A stretch of 64,000 nucleotides of DNA from Oligoflexales bacterium (GCA_023301465.1 JALZUQ010000046.1:22272-86271); one strand, 5' to 3'. Counted from the first letter of the stretch, positions 44,801 through 53,913 are shown. Numbers and translations are program-made. The notes: generated by a model from the letters alone, not told the origin.

Positions 44801-46005
44801 CAAATAACCCAAAACCTTCATTTAGTCTTAGAGGATTGCGGCCTACTTTTAAGGATGTAAGCTTTGATCTTAGAGTTGACCAAGATAGAATTAATGTTAA
44901 AAAGTTTTATGCTCAAAAAGGTTCAGGCTTTATGAGTGCTTCAGGTTATGTCTATCAACCCGGTAAAAAACGACAAAGTTTACTAAATATTAAGTTAAAG
45001 AACACGAAATTTGATGTGGAATCTGAGCTTTTTAAAGTCATTAATACTGAGGTTTCAGGTGATTTGACGTTAAGTGGTCGTGGAAAGCCTTTTGAGCTTC
45101 GCGGAGATTTGAATATTGAAAGCGTAAAAGCGTCTAAAGATTTTAGTATTAAAAAAGAAATTTTAAATATGATTAGAAAGCAAGATATTCAGTCTGTTTC
45201 TGTAGGAGAAACTCCTTTTGTAAAATTCTTAGTAAATATCAAAGGCTCTAGATCTATTGTCGTTAAAAATCGAAATATGGATTTTTTAATGAGTTCTGAT
45301 GTCCGATTAACTGGGGACTCTTCGAAGCCGAGCATCGTCGGTTTGGCTACAATAGATCGTGGAAAGTTTATTTTTAGAAGGGAGTTTAGAGTTGAAAAAG
45401 GTGTGATAAGTTTTGATCAAAACACTAGAATTGATCCTTACTTAGATATTATTGCCGTTTCAGACATCTCTTCTCGTAGAATTACAATGAGTATAACTGG
45501 TAGGTCTTCTAATGCTAAGGTTAATTTATCAGCAGAGCCAGCCACAGATGATAATAATAATATTCTTAAAAAATGGGATATTTTAGTTCTATTGACAACT
45601 GGTAAGCTACCAAAGAATAGCAGCGGAAGCCTTGCCTCACAAACCTTAAGCATCTTAGCTTCTCCTTTGGAAAATGAATTAGAAAAGCTCTTTAGTTATT
45701 CAGGACAAAATATTATCAGTCAGATATACTTAGACTTTGAGGTTTCTGAGGCGACAGGTAATCTTGTGCCGAAACTTATTGTCCCTGTAAATGTGACAGA
45801 TGATGTTTCTTTAAATGTAGAAGTGGACTCTGAAAGTGTCTGGGAAGTTTCTTCGGATTACTCAGTGAATGAAAATATTTTTGTTTCAGGTAGTGTTGTT
45901 GGAAAGTCGGACGATACCGAACAAAATAACAGCACAAATAAAGGCAGTGGATTAGATATTGATGATACGGCCTTCGATTTGAAGTTTAGGTTTAATTTTC
46001 AATGA
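41818..46005 (+). CDS. tamB: TamB-like translocation and lipid-bridge protein (DUF490)
   Basis: One membrane helix (residues 6-22) anchors the protein; the rest of the 1395 residues is a long beta-rich periplasmic domain with repeated LxLxGxG-type strands, as in AsmA/TamB bridge proteins. The C-terminal 350 residues carry the DUF490 hallmarks: IVVKNRNMDFLMSSDVRLTG, GKFIFRREFRVEKGVISFD and ILVLLTTGKLPKN. TamB spans the periplasm and helps outer-membrane proteins or phospholipids cross. The gene overlaps the ATPase gene by 8 nt and the tamA-like gene by 4 nt. Confidence 0.9.
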   Translation: MLKYLPRIAIVFVVFLIILRFVVETTFVKNKIVQEVNTYLQSDLNLHLNMNSFELGFFPPALHAYNVQIFPNDQRKNPLLKANRVSIIPSLLKAIIFKFGIQEFQLVSPFLNINKIKDHFEKLDLSKNKKKQNDVWPLSLDSPINLVRIFQAQLYYGVGDVEYTASNVNTVLDFEGRDELRIYGSIAGTSMIQSNKILMNDLALSLDVKLDRSGLDFKYLKMNSSKFTMTAKGRVLPILGEVVNAKTVKNIEDVLDKVDSIFVNTKKREFLGVKGDLELDLVNSDLSFVNNFLDKPSLLGEVVGSGKIKINHKFGADFSKAILGSFNLRSNDAMIDDFSLLLSEFEGEISSGKIKFNRINVKNEFLELANATGEIGLSSDVPLEFSVVPENLRMKNIMRVLDADFDFIDFALDSKKLTLKGQGDPFNLTLGGTGRIHGISFAEIPQERILNEKEFVCPIKVNLDISNQGLDFNNTVGSCSHSGGLVSDLRLEGNVYFEREESLKLDIIANSFGASFFETFIPKKISGVADWKLKLRNPSGIIQMPLILKTKDLKIGSFLTKEVNVDGDIFQDKIVLNKTKLSVLNTQKKPDKVEGKASFYFNADKSVHFVLNKSSLPSSSVKQLMATFFDVEQVSFDVSYVDGSIRGPLMQPFLWKPNLKLSVNDVKYGDNHVVKTISANVKSTSKKTVKISNIKATNNDWSLRGALDYKRSQSRNAVRNSLGYTSADTLRGEFTGVGKAMKLQNLPYIGSIIPESLALKSDVSHKFFITGKINDPKISGDTLFQALTYQGKKMPNVTSQLKFQKEDLNISYASVDRTLNGFYKLALDTNKFSTKLSLKNYLLNFLFSKKIKFDPRNYSYVSADLNYQGVVSDFFGGDGELDLKNFVVNLRQDFFEGDSKIFYRLEQPSKIKIAKGKVIVSSAGVNFRGNFGDLSIWNERTQNKGLDLRFKGNMMFKVLPALIPNIELASGGALYSGRFFRSDGTYKYYVDVKNTNNPKPSFSLRGLRPTFKDVSFDLRVDQDRINVKKFYAQKGSGFMSASGYVYQPGKKRQSLLNIKLKNTKFDVESELFKVINTEVSGDLTLSGRGKPFELRGDLNIESVKASKDFSIKKEILNMIRKQDIQSVSVGETPFVKFLVNIKGSRSIVVKNRNMDFLMSSDVRLTGDSSKPSIVGLATIDRGKFIFRREFRVEKGVISFDQNTRIDPYLDIIAVSDISSRRITMSITGRSSNAKVNLSAEPATDDNNNILKKWDILVLLTTGKLPKNSSGSLASQTLSILASPLENELEKLFSYSGQNIISQIYLDFEVSEATGNLVPKLIVPVNVTDDVSLNVEVDSESVWEVSSDYSVNENIFVSGSVVGKSDDTEQNNSTNKGSGLDIDDTAFDLKFRFNFQ

Positions 46006-48902
46006 TAAATTATTTAATCATATTTATTTTGGTATGTTCTGCGTTGCCCTTGTTCGGTGATGCTTATACTCTAGATATTTCGTTAGGAATAAATGACCTT
46101 AATAAAGAAAAAGTATACTCAAGATATCCAAAGATAGAACGACAAAGTGATGTAACGGGTATCCTAAAATATATTTCAAAAAATTATGAGCTCGATGAAC
46201 TAATAGTTCGTAAATTAGGTAATAACTATATTTTCTCAGGCGTTCGTTCAAAGTATGTTGAGAGAATTGAGGTTAACGCATTTAGTGCTAGTTTACAATC
46301 AGCCCTAAGGACTTCAATGGTTGAGTTAACAGGTAGAATTCATTCGAAGCAAACTTACGGGAAAATATCTTATAAAATAAAAGATGTTTTACTAAAGCGT
46401 GGTTTCGCGAGATCTTCTGCAAAAGTGGTCTCAAAACCAAGTAGTGGTGGAATAGTCTATATTGTCTCTATTGATGAAAAACCACCTTGTTTGATAAAAA
46501 ATATTACCATAAATTTTGAAATACCCAATAATCATACTTTCCCAATCAAGTCTGGTGAAATTTGCGATACTTACTTGATTGCAAAGCACTTAAGAGGCCT
46601 ACAAGAAGATCTTAATCAAGATCAATACTACGATTCTATTGTAAGGTTAGGGGGGCTCAAATTTGACCCTCAAACAAATACAGCAGATATCACTATTGAG
46701 GGGAGAGTCGGTAAAAATCGTATTGTTGTTGTAGAAACCGAAACAGATAAATTTCAACTGGACGATTATTGGAAAGACTCAGAGGTTGCTTCTCTAACGT
46801 CTGTAGATTTAGAGCCTGAGACTTTTGCTGTTGAGCTTCTAGAAACCTATAAGACTAGCGGTCATTTAAATGCAAAAGTAATTCAAAGAAAAATTGTCCA
46901 AAAATCAAAATTTAAAGAAGAAGTTTATTTTAAGATCAAAAAAGGTTCAAGGTTTAAGGTGACTGAGTTAAACCTGAAAGGTAATACAGTTTTCGATAGT
47001 GATAGGCTGGCCAGATTACTTGGTATTGACGGTGTGAAACCTGAAGATCAATTTATCAATCAAGAGTCCATAGAAAATGGAATTTCTGCACTAAAAAACA
47101 GATACCAAGAAAACGGTTATCTTGATATTCAGATTTCTCAGCCTATTTATAAGAAGATAAGTGATGATCAAGTGGAGCTGCATATTGATATTGAGGAAAA
47201 TCAACAACACATCTTAAAAGAAACTGAATTTAAAGGTTTGGCTTCACTCAAAGAAAAAGTTATTTTGAAAGAGCTAGATATTAATAAGAAAACCTCAATT
47301 AATATTGAGAAAGCAGCCAAATGGGAAGAGGTTCTTGTACAACGATACAATGCTCTTGGTTTTTTATTTGTAAAGGTTTTTGTGAAATTTGAATCCATTT
47401 CAGGTTCAACAGAGAAACTACTCAATAAGAAGGTTGTTTTTGATGTCAGAGAAGGCCCTCGTGTACGAATAGGGCAGGTTTTTATTAAAGGTCTTATCAA
47501 AACGAAAAGATTAGTGGTTGAGCGTGAGCTGCTGTTTAAAACGGGTGACTGGTATTTGCAAAGTATCATTGAGAGAACCCAAAAGAATCTAACGAGTATT
47601 GGTACATTTGCAAATGTTAATATCCGAATTGTAAAAAGTGATATTTTAGATACAAAGTCAGACATCGTGGATATCGTCGTTGATGTAAGAGAATCTCTTC
47701 CGGGTACTGTAGTCTTTGGTCCTGGATTTAGTTTAGATGATGGCTTTAGGTTTCGGTTTGATACTTCTTATGTAAATCTACAAGGGCTAGGAAGAAAAGT
47801 TTTCAGTCAGCTGAAAGTTACTGAAGAACGTAAGCAACTACCTATTTCCCATGAAAGTTTATTAGGTCGCTTAGCTACTATTGGTTACGTAGAGCCTTGG
47901 GTACTTGGTTTACCTATTGATGCAACTTTTTTATTAAAGCACTCTGCAGAGGCGGAAGAACATTGGACTATTAGTCATAGTGGTGAAATCTCACTTGATC
48001 ACCGTGTTAGATATTTGCTTCAAGATGCGACGATTGGTTTGTTTTATGAATTGAAGAATGTTGAAGAGAGACAAAAAAAAGGTGCTTTGTTGAGGCTTAT
48101 TTCTACAGGCAATATTCAAGTTGGTAAGGTTGGAGTGAGGTTTCAGTTAGATGAGCGAAATGATCGAAGGTGGCCAACCTCCGGGTTTTTTGCCAATGGC
48201 AAAGCAGCGTGGGCACGATATGCTTTGGGTGGTGAATTAAGGTACTTTAATTGGAGTTTTGGGGCACGGTTTTATTATGAATTGCTACAAAATATTGTAT
48301 TTGCTACTGCGTTTTCATATGAAACATTTGAAGGAATTGAGCTAAGTGAGCCTTCACAGCCTCAGATTTTGCCTTCCGCTGAAAGGCTTTATGCTGGTGG
48401 TGGTGAAACGGTCCGTGGTTTTATTGAAAGATCTTTAGGTGCAGATATTGAGTCAGATGATGAAGTAGGTGGTTCCAATAGAATTCTTTGGAAAAATGAA
48501 CTGAGATACTTAATATACGATCCAGTAGTTGTGACGTTATTTGGTGACTTTGGTAATGTTTGGTTTTCAAAAGCTGGGGCGGAGGAATACCAAAAAGCAC
48601 TAGCTACTTCGACAGTTTCGGAGAATAAACCAAATGGTGAAACTTTGGCTAATAATGTCGATTATAGTTTGGTTGATTTTTTAAGCAATCCATTAGATGT
48701 TACGAATCATTTATATTTTAGTTACGGTATGTCATTAGGTGCTTTGACGCCACTAGGTTCTTTGAATGTAGCGTTTGGTATCCCACACTCAGAGCCAAGA
48801 GCAGAGAATTGTAAAACTACAAACTGCATCACAAAGGCAGATCATTCCCAAGGTATCTTCGATCGCGGAAGATTTAGTTTTAATTTTGGAGTAACATTTT
48901 AA
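46002..48902 (+). CDS. tamA: Omp85-family protein, TamA-like outer-membrane translocase
   Basis: After a signal peptide (hydrophobic 4-16) come repeated POTRA-like units to about residue 560, more than the three of E. coli TamA. Examples are KGSRFKVTELNLKGNTVFD, ENQQHILKETEFKGLASL and EGPRVRIGQVFIKGLIKTK. The C-terminal 400 residues form the Bac_surface_Ag barrel, with VRGFIERSLGAD (the VRGF/Y motif of loop L6) and the terminal GRFSFNFGVTF, whose last residue is aromatic. TamA partners TamB in outer-membrane insertion. The direct tamB overlap supports TamA over BamA. The extra length is unusual. Confidence 0.9.
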   Translation: MINYLIIFILVCSALPLFGDAYTLDISLGINDLNKEKVYSRYPKIERQSDVTGILKYISKNYELDELIVRKLGNNYIFSGVRSKYVERIEVNAFSASLQSALRTSMVELTGRIHSKQTYGKISYKIKDVLLKRGFARSSAKVVSKPSSGGIVYIVSIDEKPPCLIKNITINFEIPNNHTFPIKSGEICDTYLIAKHLRGLQEDLNQDQYYDSIVRLGGLKFDPQTNTADITIEGRVGKNRIVVVETETDKFQLDDYWKDSEVASLTSVDLEPETFAVELLETYKTSGHLNAKVIQRKIVQKSKFKEEVYFKIKKGSRFKVTELNLKGNTVFDSDRLARLLGIDGVKPEDQFINQESIENGISALKNRYQENGYLDIQISQPIYKKISDDQVELHIDIEENQQHILKETEFKGLASLKEKVILKELDINKKTSINIEKAAKWEEVLVQRYNALGFLFVKVFVKFESISGSTEKLLNKKVVFDVREGPRVRIGQVFIKGLIKTKRLVVERELLFKTGDWYLQSIIERTQKNLTSIGTFANVNIRIVKSDILDTKSDIVDIVVDVRESLPGTVVFGPGFSLDDGFRFRFDTSYVNLQGLGRKVFSQLKVTEERKQLPISHESLLGRLATIGYVEPWVLGLPIDATFLLKHSAEAEEHWTISHSGEISLDHRVRYLLQDATIGLFYELKNVEERQKKGALLRLISTGNIQVGKVGVRFQLDERNDRRWPTSGFFANGKAAWARYALGGELRYFNWSFGARFYYELLQNIVFATAFSYETFEGIELSEPSQPQILPSAERLYAGGGETVRGFIERSLGADIESDDEVGGSNRILWKNELRYLIYDPVVVTLFGDFGNVWFSKAGAEEYQKALATSTVSENKPNGETLANNVDYSLVDFLSNPLDVTNHLYFSYGMSLGALTPLGSLNVAFGIPHSEPRAENCKTTNCITKADHSQGIFDRGRFSFNFGVTF

Positions 48903-48903
48903 G

Positions 48904-49746
48904 TTAAGCTAGTGTTTCGACTTTTTGGTGTGCTTCATATCTTCCAGATTCTGAGCGTTTGACTTTAGCGGTTGAGATGACAGGGTCGTGTGTAAAAAAC
49001 AAATCCCAAGAGTCTTTGATTGCTAAATCCAAGAACTTCTTTTTTTCATCAATCACTAATTCAGGAAACCGATCATAGCCCATAGTGATCGGTAAGTGGA
49101 CCCAAGCCGTTCCCGGAATGATATCACCGCAAAAAAAGAAAGACTTCGAGTCAGGGGTTTTGATGAGGGAATGAAGTTGTCCCGGAGTGTGTCCATCACT
49201 AAAATAAAAATCACACATGGGTAAGTCTGTGTGAGTGGGTTCAGATATTAAAACAACTCTATCTCGGATGAGGGGTTCTAGATCTTTGATAAAAGAAGCA
49301 CGGTCCCTAGCATGAGGTGCGATGCTTCGTTCGTAGGCTGTCTTACTCGTATAGATGGTTGCGTTTTCGAATGCTAATGAGGGTTCAACACCTTCTTTGT
49401 AGCTCGATAATAGTCCTCCAGCATGATCAAAGTGGAGGTGAGATAAAACAACCTTAGAAATATCCTTAGCGTTTAATCCTATTTTATTTAAATTTTCAAT
49501 CAACATATGGCGATCTTCTATGACACCAAACCGTGATCTCATCTTCGGTGAAAAAAAACTTCCAACCCCAGTTTCAAATAAGATGTTGTCGTTTTTTGTT
49601 TGCACCAAAAGGCACCTACATTGGAGTGTAATGCGATGTTTTTCGTCTGGCGTAAGCCATTTTTCCCAAACGACTCGGGGAGCATTGCCAAACATTGAGC
49701 CACCATCAAGGCTCTGTTGATTGCCTTTTACTGAGTAAAGTTTCAT
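48904..49746 (-). CDS. Metallo-beta-lactamase-fold hydrolase
   Basis: The 280-residue protein has the zinc site HLHFDHAGG (H103-x-H105-x-D107-H108). Further ligands lie in SDGHTPGQLHSLI, CGDIIPG and FTHDPV. It looks like the AttM/AhlD branch of lactonases or related MBL-fold esterases; it has no signal peptide and is cytoplasmic. Whether it cleaves lactones or another ester cannot be told. Upstream (49747-50045) lies a 299-bp gap with two DnaA-box-like sites. Its 3' end lies one base from the convergent tamA end. Confidence 0.82.
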   Translation of the reverse strand: MKLYSVKGNQQSLDGGSMFGNAPRVVWEKWLTPDEKHRITLQCRCLLVQTKNDNILFETGVGSFFSPKMRSRFGVIEDRHMLIENLNKIGLNAKDISKVVLSHLHFDHAGGLLSSYKEGVEPSLAFENATIYTSKTAYERSIAPHARDRASFIKDLEPLIRDRVVLISEPTHTDLPMCDFYFSDGHTPGQLHSLIKTPDSKSFFFCGDIIPGTAWVHLPITMGYDRFPELVIDEKKKFLDLAIKDSWDLFFTHDPVISTAKVKRSESGRYEAHQKVETLA

Positions 49747-49889
49747 ATTTTAGCTCCTTTATGTTTAGCAGAAACAAGATGATACAAGAAAACCTACTTT
49801 TTGATGTAATAGTTTTTTGGGATGCGTACTTTTTAAACGAAGAGAGCAAGGGTCTATGATTCATGGTTCTTCTTGCGTATTAAGCGGGG

Positions 49890-49912
49890 TTATTCACAGC
49901 AATTGTGGATAA
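49890..49912. promoter_or_regulatory. Inverted pair of DnaA boxes
   Basis: TTATTCACA (49890-49898, one mismatch to TTATCCACA) and TGTGGATAA (49904-49912, a perfect box on the other strand) face each other across 5 bp. They lie in a 299-bp noncoding gap. DnaA binding to control the downstream gene, or a replication role, is possible. Two boxes alone do not make an origin. Confidence 0.5.
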
Positions 49913-50045
49913 AGTATCAAAAACATGAGGTTTTTTTAGAAAAAAACTCACCACAATAGAACGTAATTCCAGAAGAATCTAGCCCTATATGTAGAGTGAT
50001 GATTTTTTGTGAATGCTAAATATAGTGTAAATTCTTTAAATGGGT

Positions 50046-50840
50046 TTAGTTGCTTCTGCGTGCTTTAGGAAACATCATATGGCAAGGTCTAGCAGGTTTT
50101 AGGTCTTGACACTCCTTAAGCAAGTTAGACTTTTCCAAGTCATCAAGAAGTTTTGCACTGTTCACTTTGATTCTAAAGACTCCAGAGCCCCCACTATTTA
50201 CATCAACGCTATATTGATAAAAATTTTTATTAGGCTTCCACGAACTCTCTCGACCATATAACTCTAAACTGACGGGTTCACCTTCAGTTCTCATTCGTTT
50301 AAATAAATTAAGAGCTTGAAAGCTTCGAAGTTCTACTTTTTGTCCCATACCTTGATCTTTTGTGCTCAGTACTTTCCAATATTGAACCATCATCGGTAGC
50401 GTAGCTACTAAACGTTCGTTTGCCGTAACCCCAAATGCATCAGCAAAATTGGTTTTAGGTATTGCTGGTTGAATAGGGCAATGGGCACCAAAGTCAAGAA
50501 TGACCATCTTTGGTCTTACAAGGTGACCTTTCCAATCAAGTTTACCAGTTGCCCCGTTACAGGGAAGTCCCATTGCAGTCCAGCCGCTTCCGGCTACTAA
50601 CCCAACTTGATCTTCTCTGGAACATTCTTTGATTGCTTTCGTAAAAAATAATTGGCTTTTTGGTTCGTAAAAAGGGATTCGCTTTTGATCTAAAAAAATA
50701 CATTGTTGCAATGAACCGTTTTGGTAAACGCTCTCCGAAGTAACAGGTGACCCGCTCTTATTGTGGGACCTAGGTGCTTTAAAGTGAGTGCATGAACTGA
50801 AAATGAAAAGTATAAAAAGCCAAAAAGCATAAGATTTCAT
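50046..50840 (-). CDS. Lipoprotein, unknown function
   Basis: The signal ends in FSSC (lipobox at C17), after a strong hydrophobic stretch. The mature 248 residues contain seven cysteines and a beta-rich domain with KMVILDFGAHCPI and YSVDVNSGGSGVFRIK. No family was recognised. The start ATG overlaps the stop of the upstream membrane-protein gene (ATGA), so they are cotranslated. A role at the outer membrane is assumed from the lipobox. Confidence 0.6.
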   Translation of the reverse strand: MKSYAFWLFILFIFSSCTHFKAPRSHNKSGSPVTSESVYQNGSLQQCIFLDQKRIPFYEPKSQLFFTKAIKECSREDQVGLVAGSGWTAMGLPCNGATGKLDWKGHLVRPKMVILDFGAHCPIQPAIPKTNFADAFGVTANERLVATLPMMVQYWKVLSTKDQGMGQKVELRSFQALNLFKRMRTEGEPVSLELYGRESSWKPNKNFYQYSVDVNSGGSGVFRIKVNSAKLLDDLEKSNLLKECQDLKPARPCHMMFPKARRSN

Positions 50841-51883
50841 GATGGTTCCTTAACGGTTTGAGCTCGAAATATAAGGTTTGTGGCAAGATAATGCAAAGCA
50901 AAGATTCCAACAGCAATACATACCAGATCGTAAGTTTGGTTCATGTTCAATAATTCTGGGTATAGTTGTTGTGATTGCTGGTCAGTATATTCAGTGAGCA
51001 GTATATTATGTTGATAAGTTACTGAAAAAAATAAGATGAAAGGAATAGAATAGAGGTAGCGGTTGACGATGTCTTTGCGAAATACCGCGTCTATAAAAGC
51101 TATTAATATTAATGTCAGAGAAACCAAAAACTGGAGATCTATAAAACGTTTCGGAATTGAAAATGCATTTTGAATTGTGCTTAGCCAGTGAAAGTCGGGA
51201 GTTAAAACGTAAGTAGTGATGATCATGAGCAGTATTGAAACTATGTTTGTTGTGATCCATAGGTATGGTTTTTTTATTCCAGAAAAAACGGTCCATAGTA
51301 CTAAAGGTAAAAATCCAATATTCAGCAAAGTCATAAAGGTCAGTAATAGTAGAGAGATAAATAAAAATGGTGTGGTTTTTTTTGCTAAGAAGTAGTGACA
51401 AAAATAAATAGAGATACTCGCTAAGCTGCAAAAAAAGAAGTGAGGAGAACTTAAAGAAATAGCTTCAATGGTGACTCCTCGGCTCATTAATGCAAGCATC
51501 AAAGCGAGGGAAAGCCATAATGTGCCACTCAAATGATAAAACAATAACGATAGCATCGTTATGGCCGTATAAAGGCAAGCTTTGTTTGTACGAGTAGGGT
51601 TGTCAAAAAAGCCAATAAAATCGGAATACGAGAAAATTTCACGTATGGTGGTGGATCTAAGGTTCTTTAAGGTTGGGGTTTTATAGAGGAAGTTTGGAGA
51701 CTTATCTATGTATAAAGACTTAATATTACTACTAAATATTTCGGAGCTTTGGATATTTTTTGGTCCGACCTCAAGCCAAGTAAGTCTTAAAACAATAATA
51801 GTGATGATTATTACTATGGCAATGATTTTGAGTTTATTAAAATCACGTTCAGGCGGGTTTATTTTATTATTATTAAAAATCAT
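50837..51883 (-). CDS. Polytopic membrane protein, unknown function
   Basis: The 348-residue protein has about nine hydrophobic helices: one near 19-37, then a soluble loop to about 105, and a further eight from 105 on, with little charge between. No motif of a transporter or enzyme was recognised; the layout (first helix, large periplasmic loop, many helices) resembles glycosyltransferase-like or polymerase-like membrane proteins, but no catalytic residues stand out. It is linked by a 4-nt overlap to the lipoprotein gene downstream. Confidence 0.55.
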   Translation of the reverse strand: MIFNNNKINPPERDFNKLKIIAIVIIITIIVLRLTWLEVGPKNIQSSEIFSSNIKSLYIDKSPNFLYKTPTLKNLRSTTIREIFSYSDFIGFFDNPTRTNKACLYTAITMLSLLFYHLSGTLWLSLALMLALMSRGVTIEAISLSSPHFFFCSLASISIYFCHYFLAKKTTPFLFISLLLLTFMTLLNIGFLPLVLWTVFSGIKKPYLWITTNIVSILLMIITTYVLTPDFHWLSTIQNAFSIPKRFIDLQFLVSLTLILIAFIDAVFRKDIVNRYLYSIPFILFFSVTYQHNILLTEYTDQQSQQLYPELLNMNQTYDLVCIAVGIFALHYLATNLIFRAQTVKEPS

Positions 51884-52070
51884 GATTATTTTCTTGACAA
51901 ATTTTAAGACGATTTATATACAATGTATCTGAGATAATAGAAACCTTTCATTGGTGACTTTACCATTAAAAAGTACCAGTGATAAAACATACAAGTCAAA
52001 TGTCTTGTCTCGGTTTCTTGATTTCTAACACAGAAACAGAGACACAATAAGAAGTTTGAAGGAGATTACA

Positions 52071-52520
52071 ATGTCATCAGTAGAATTAAGACCGGGAGAT
52101 ACTCTCAATATCGTTTGGACTGCAGTCCAAGAGACTCCATTAGGTAAAAAAGAAGTCGAGTCTAGCTTTGCTTTTACATATGACGAACTTCTTACAAAAC
52201 TTCGCTCTAAAGGCCATGCAGGTAAGTCTAGAAGGTCTGGCACTGAGGGTGCAAGATTTAGTCGAGTCATTGCATTATCTACCAATGCACTTCGCAAAGC
52301 AAAGTGGTCTACTGGAGCAGATATTGATCGTAATGAAGTTTTCGAGAAACTCATCACTCAATTCAACGCTCTTGAAGAAGGCGAATATAAAAACGTGACT
52401 GCTAACGCTAAGAAAGCATTAGTCGCTCTATATAAAAATGGTACGTATTTGAGTAGTGAGCAAAAAGAAGCGTTAAAAGCATCTTTGACTCATGTTGATA
52501 TTGACCCCGATAAGCAATAA
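52071..52520 (+). CDS. Conserved-looking cytoplasmic protein, unknown function
   Basis: The 149-residue product starts MSSVELRPGDTLNIVWTA and has no signal or membrane segment. Two parts are seen: a beta-rich N-terminus and an alpha-helical C-terminus with ARFSRVIALSTNALRKAKW. An excellent AAGGAGA precedes the ATG at 52071. It is 8 bp upstream of methylmalonyl-CoA epimerase, so they form an operon. No family was recognised, and the propionate link is only by position. Confidence 0.6.
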   Translation: MSSVELRPGDTLNIVWTAVQETPLGKKEVESSFAFTYDELLTKLRSKGHAGKSRRSGTEGARFSRVIALSTNALRKAKWSTGADIDRNEVFEKLITQFNALEEGEYKNVTANAKKALVALYKNGTYLSSEQKEALKASLTHVDIDPDKQ

Positions 52521-52528
52521 GAAATCAG

Positions 52529-52936
52529 ATGTCTATCTCTTTAAATCATATTGCTGTGGTCTCTCGCGATAAACAAAAGACCATCCGGTTTTTTGAGTTA
52601 CTGGGTAGTCATATTAAAAGTAGTGAGGTTGTTTCTTCTGAAAGAGTGGAAACGACCTTTTTGCCTTTAGGTGACTCGGCTCCCAATATCGAAATCATTG
52701 AAGAAACAATAGAATCTGATGATCATCCTGTTCATCGTTACCGCAAAAAATTTGGATCTGGTTTTCATCACATTGCAGTGAATGTCTCTGAAATAGATGA
52801 CGTTGCAAAAAAGTTATTAAAAGAGGGTATTCAACTTGTCAACGAGACTCCTAAAACAGGTGCTCATGATACTAAAATTATTTTTGTACACCCAAAATCA
52901 ACGGGTGGTATTCTAGTGGAATTAGTCCAGCCTTAA
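52529..52936 (+). CDS. mce: Methylmalonyl-CoA epimerase
   Basis: The enzyme interconverts (R)- and (S)-methylmalonyl-CoA in propionate metabolism. The 135-residue protein is a VOC-fold enzyme with the metal ligands in LNHIAVVS (H7), FHHIAVNV and a Glu in GILVELVQP. The KKFGSGFHHIAV and GAHDTKIIFVHPKSTGGILVEL blocks are those of MCEE. ATG 52529 follows the upstream gene by 8 bp. No mutase gene lies in the window. Confidence 0.88.
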   Translation: MSISLNHIAVVSRDKQKTIRFFELLGSHIKSSEVVSSERVETTFLPLGDSAPNIEIIEETIESDDHPVHRYRKKFGSGFHHIAVNVSEIDDVAKKLLKEGIQLVNETPKTGAHDTKIIFVHPKSTGGILVELVQP

Positions 52937-52971
52937 ACCTTTAATTATTAATAATAGTGGATACTAGTTAT

Positions 52972-53913
52972 ATGTTATTAATGGATAAATTGAATTTGAA
53001 CCACTTGCGAGTTTTTGAAAGCGTTCATAGGTTGTTGTCTATGACAAAAGCTGCAAAAGAACTCCATTTAACGCAATCAGGTGTTAGTCAGCATGTAAAA
53101 GCCCTAGAAGAGAGTCTAGATCTTGTGCTTTTTAATCGAGTCAATCATAAAGTTGTTCCAACTGCGGTTGCTAACACCCTTGCAGATAAATGCCGTTTGG
53201 GTTTTTCTGAGCTTGAGAAAACGCTTTGGATATTAACAAAGCAAGAAAACGAGCTTGTCGGCCGTATAAAAGTCTCCATGCCTGATGAGTTCGGCCATAA
53301 CGTTCTTGTGCCTATGATTGGGGACTTTTTAAAGAGCTACCCAGAAGTTCAATGTGAACTTCACTTTGGTATGGCTGATGATGTAAATAGTGGTGTGAAG
53401 TCTGGGTTATTTGATTTCGGTTTTGTAGATGGGTATTCAGTAGATAAAACACTTAAAGTCACAAAAGTAACTGAAGAAAATTTTCAGTTACTAGCTTCTA
53501 AAAAGTACGCAGAAAAATATGGAAAGATTAAAAATAACTTTGATTATTTATCTGAGCTTGAATATATCGCGTATTTACCAGGTGAGCCGGTTCTGAAAAT
53601 GTGGGCCACTGAAATGTTGTCCATCAAAGATCCGCGTTTTCAAGTAAAGGCTTACTGTAAAACCCCGTCTTCTATCTTAAAGTTGATTTTAAATGATAAT
53701 GGTGTAGGTATTTTGCCAATTCACATCTTAAACACACTATCAAAAACTTTAAGAAACAAGTTGGTTTCTTTGCATTCTTCAAAGAAGATGTTTAGAAACC
53801 CTGTATCCATGGTGATTTTGCCGATACGTTCTCAGTCAAGGCCTGCTGCTGCTTTAGAAGAGTACTTAATTGAGAGATTGGCCTGTAGACCGCCATCTAC
53901 ACCCATTGATTAA
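52972..53913 (+). CDS. LysR-family transcriptional regulator
   Basis: A typical LysR protein (313 residues): HTH LNLNHLRVFESVHRLLSMTKAAKELHLTQ, then SGVSQHVKALEESLDLVLFNRV, followed by a ligand-binding domain. VSMPDEFGHNVLVP starts that domain. The start is uncertain: GTG 52957, ATG 52972 and ATG 52981 are all in frame; none has a strong ribosome-binding site. It follows mce by about 35 bp and may be cotranscribed. Its 3' end overlaps the convergent mlaE by 4 nt. Confidence 0.88.
   Translation: MLLMDKLNLNHLRVFESVHRLLSMTKAAKELHLTQSGVSQHVKALEESLDLVLFNRVNHKVVPTAVANTLADKCRLGFSELEKTLWILTKQENELVGRIKVSMPDEFGHNVLVPMIGDFLKSYPEVQCELHFGMADDVNSGVKSGLFDFGFVDGYSVDKTLKVTKVTEENFQLLASKKYAEKYGKIKNNFDYLSELEYIAYLPGEPVLKMWATEMLSIKDPRFQVKAYCKTPSSILKLILNDNGVGILPIHILNTLSKTLRNKLVSLHSSKKMFRNPVSMVILPIRSQSRPAAALEEYLIERLACRPPSTPID

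Noticed and set aside
41818..48902. Type II secretion or Mla cluster
   Set aside because: The barrel and POTRA layout plus DUF490 point to TamA/TamB; no gsp genes or mlaD/mlaF motifs occur in this stretch.
49747..50045. Chromosomal origin
   Set aside because: Only two DnaA boxes are seen, with no dnaA, dnaN, gidA or parAB genes nearby; kept as a regulatory candidate only.
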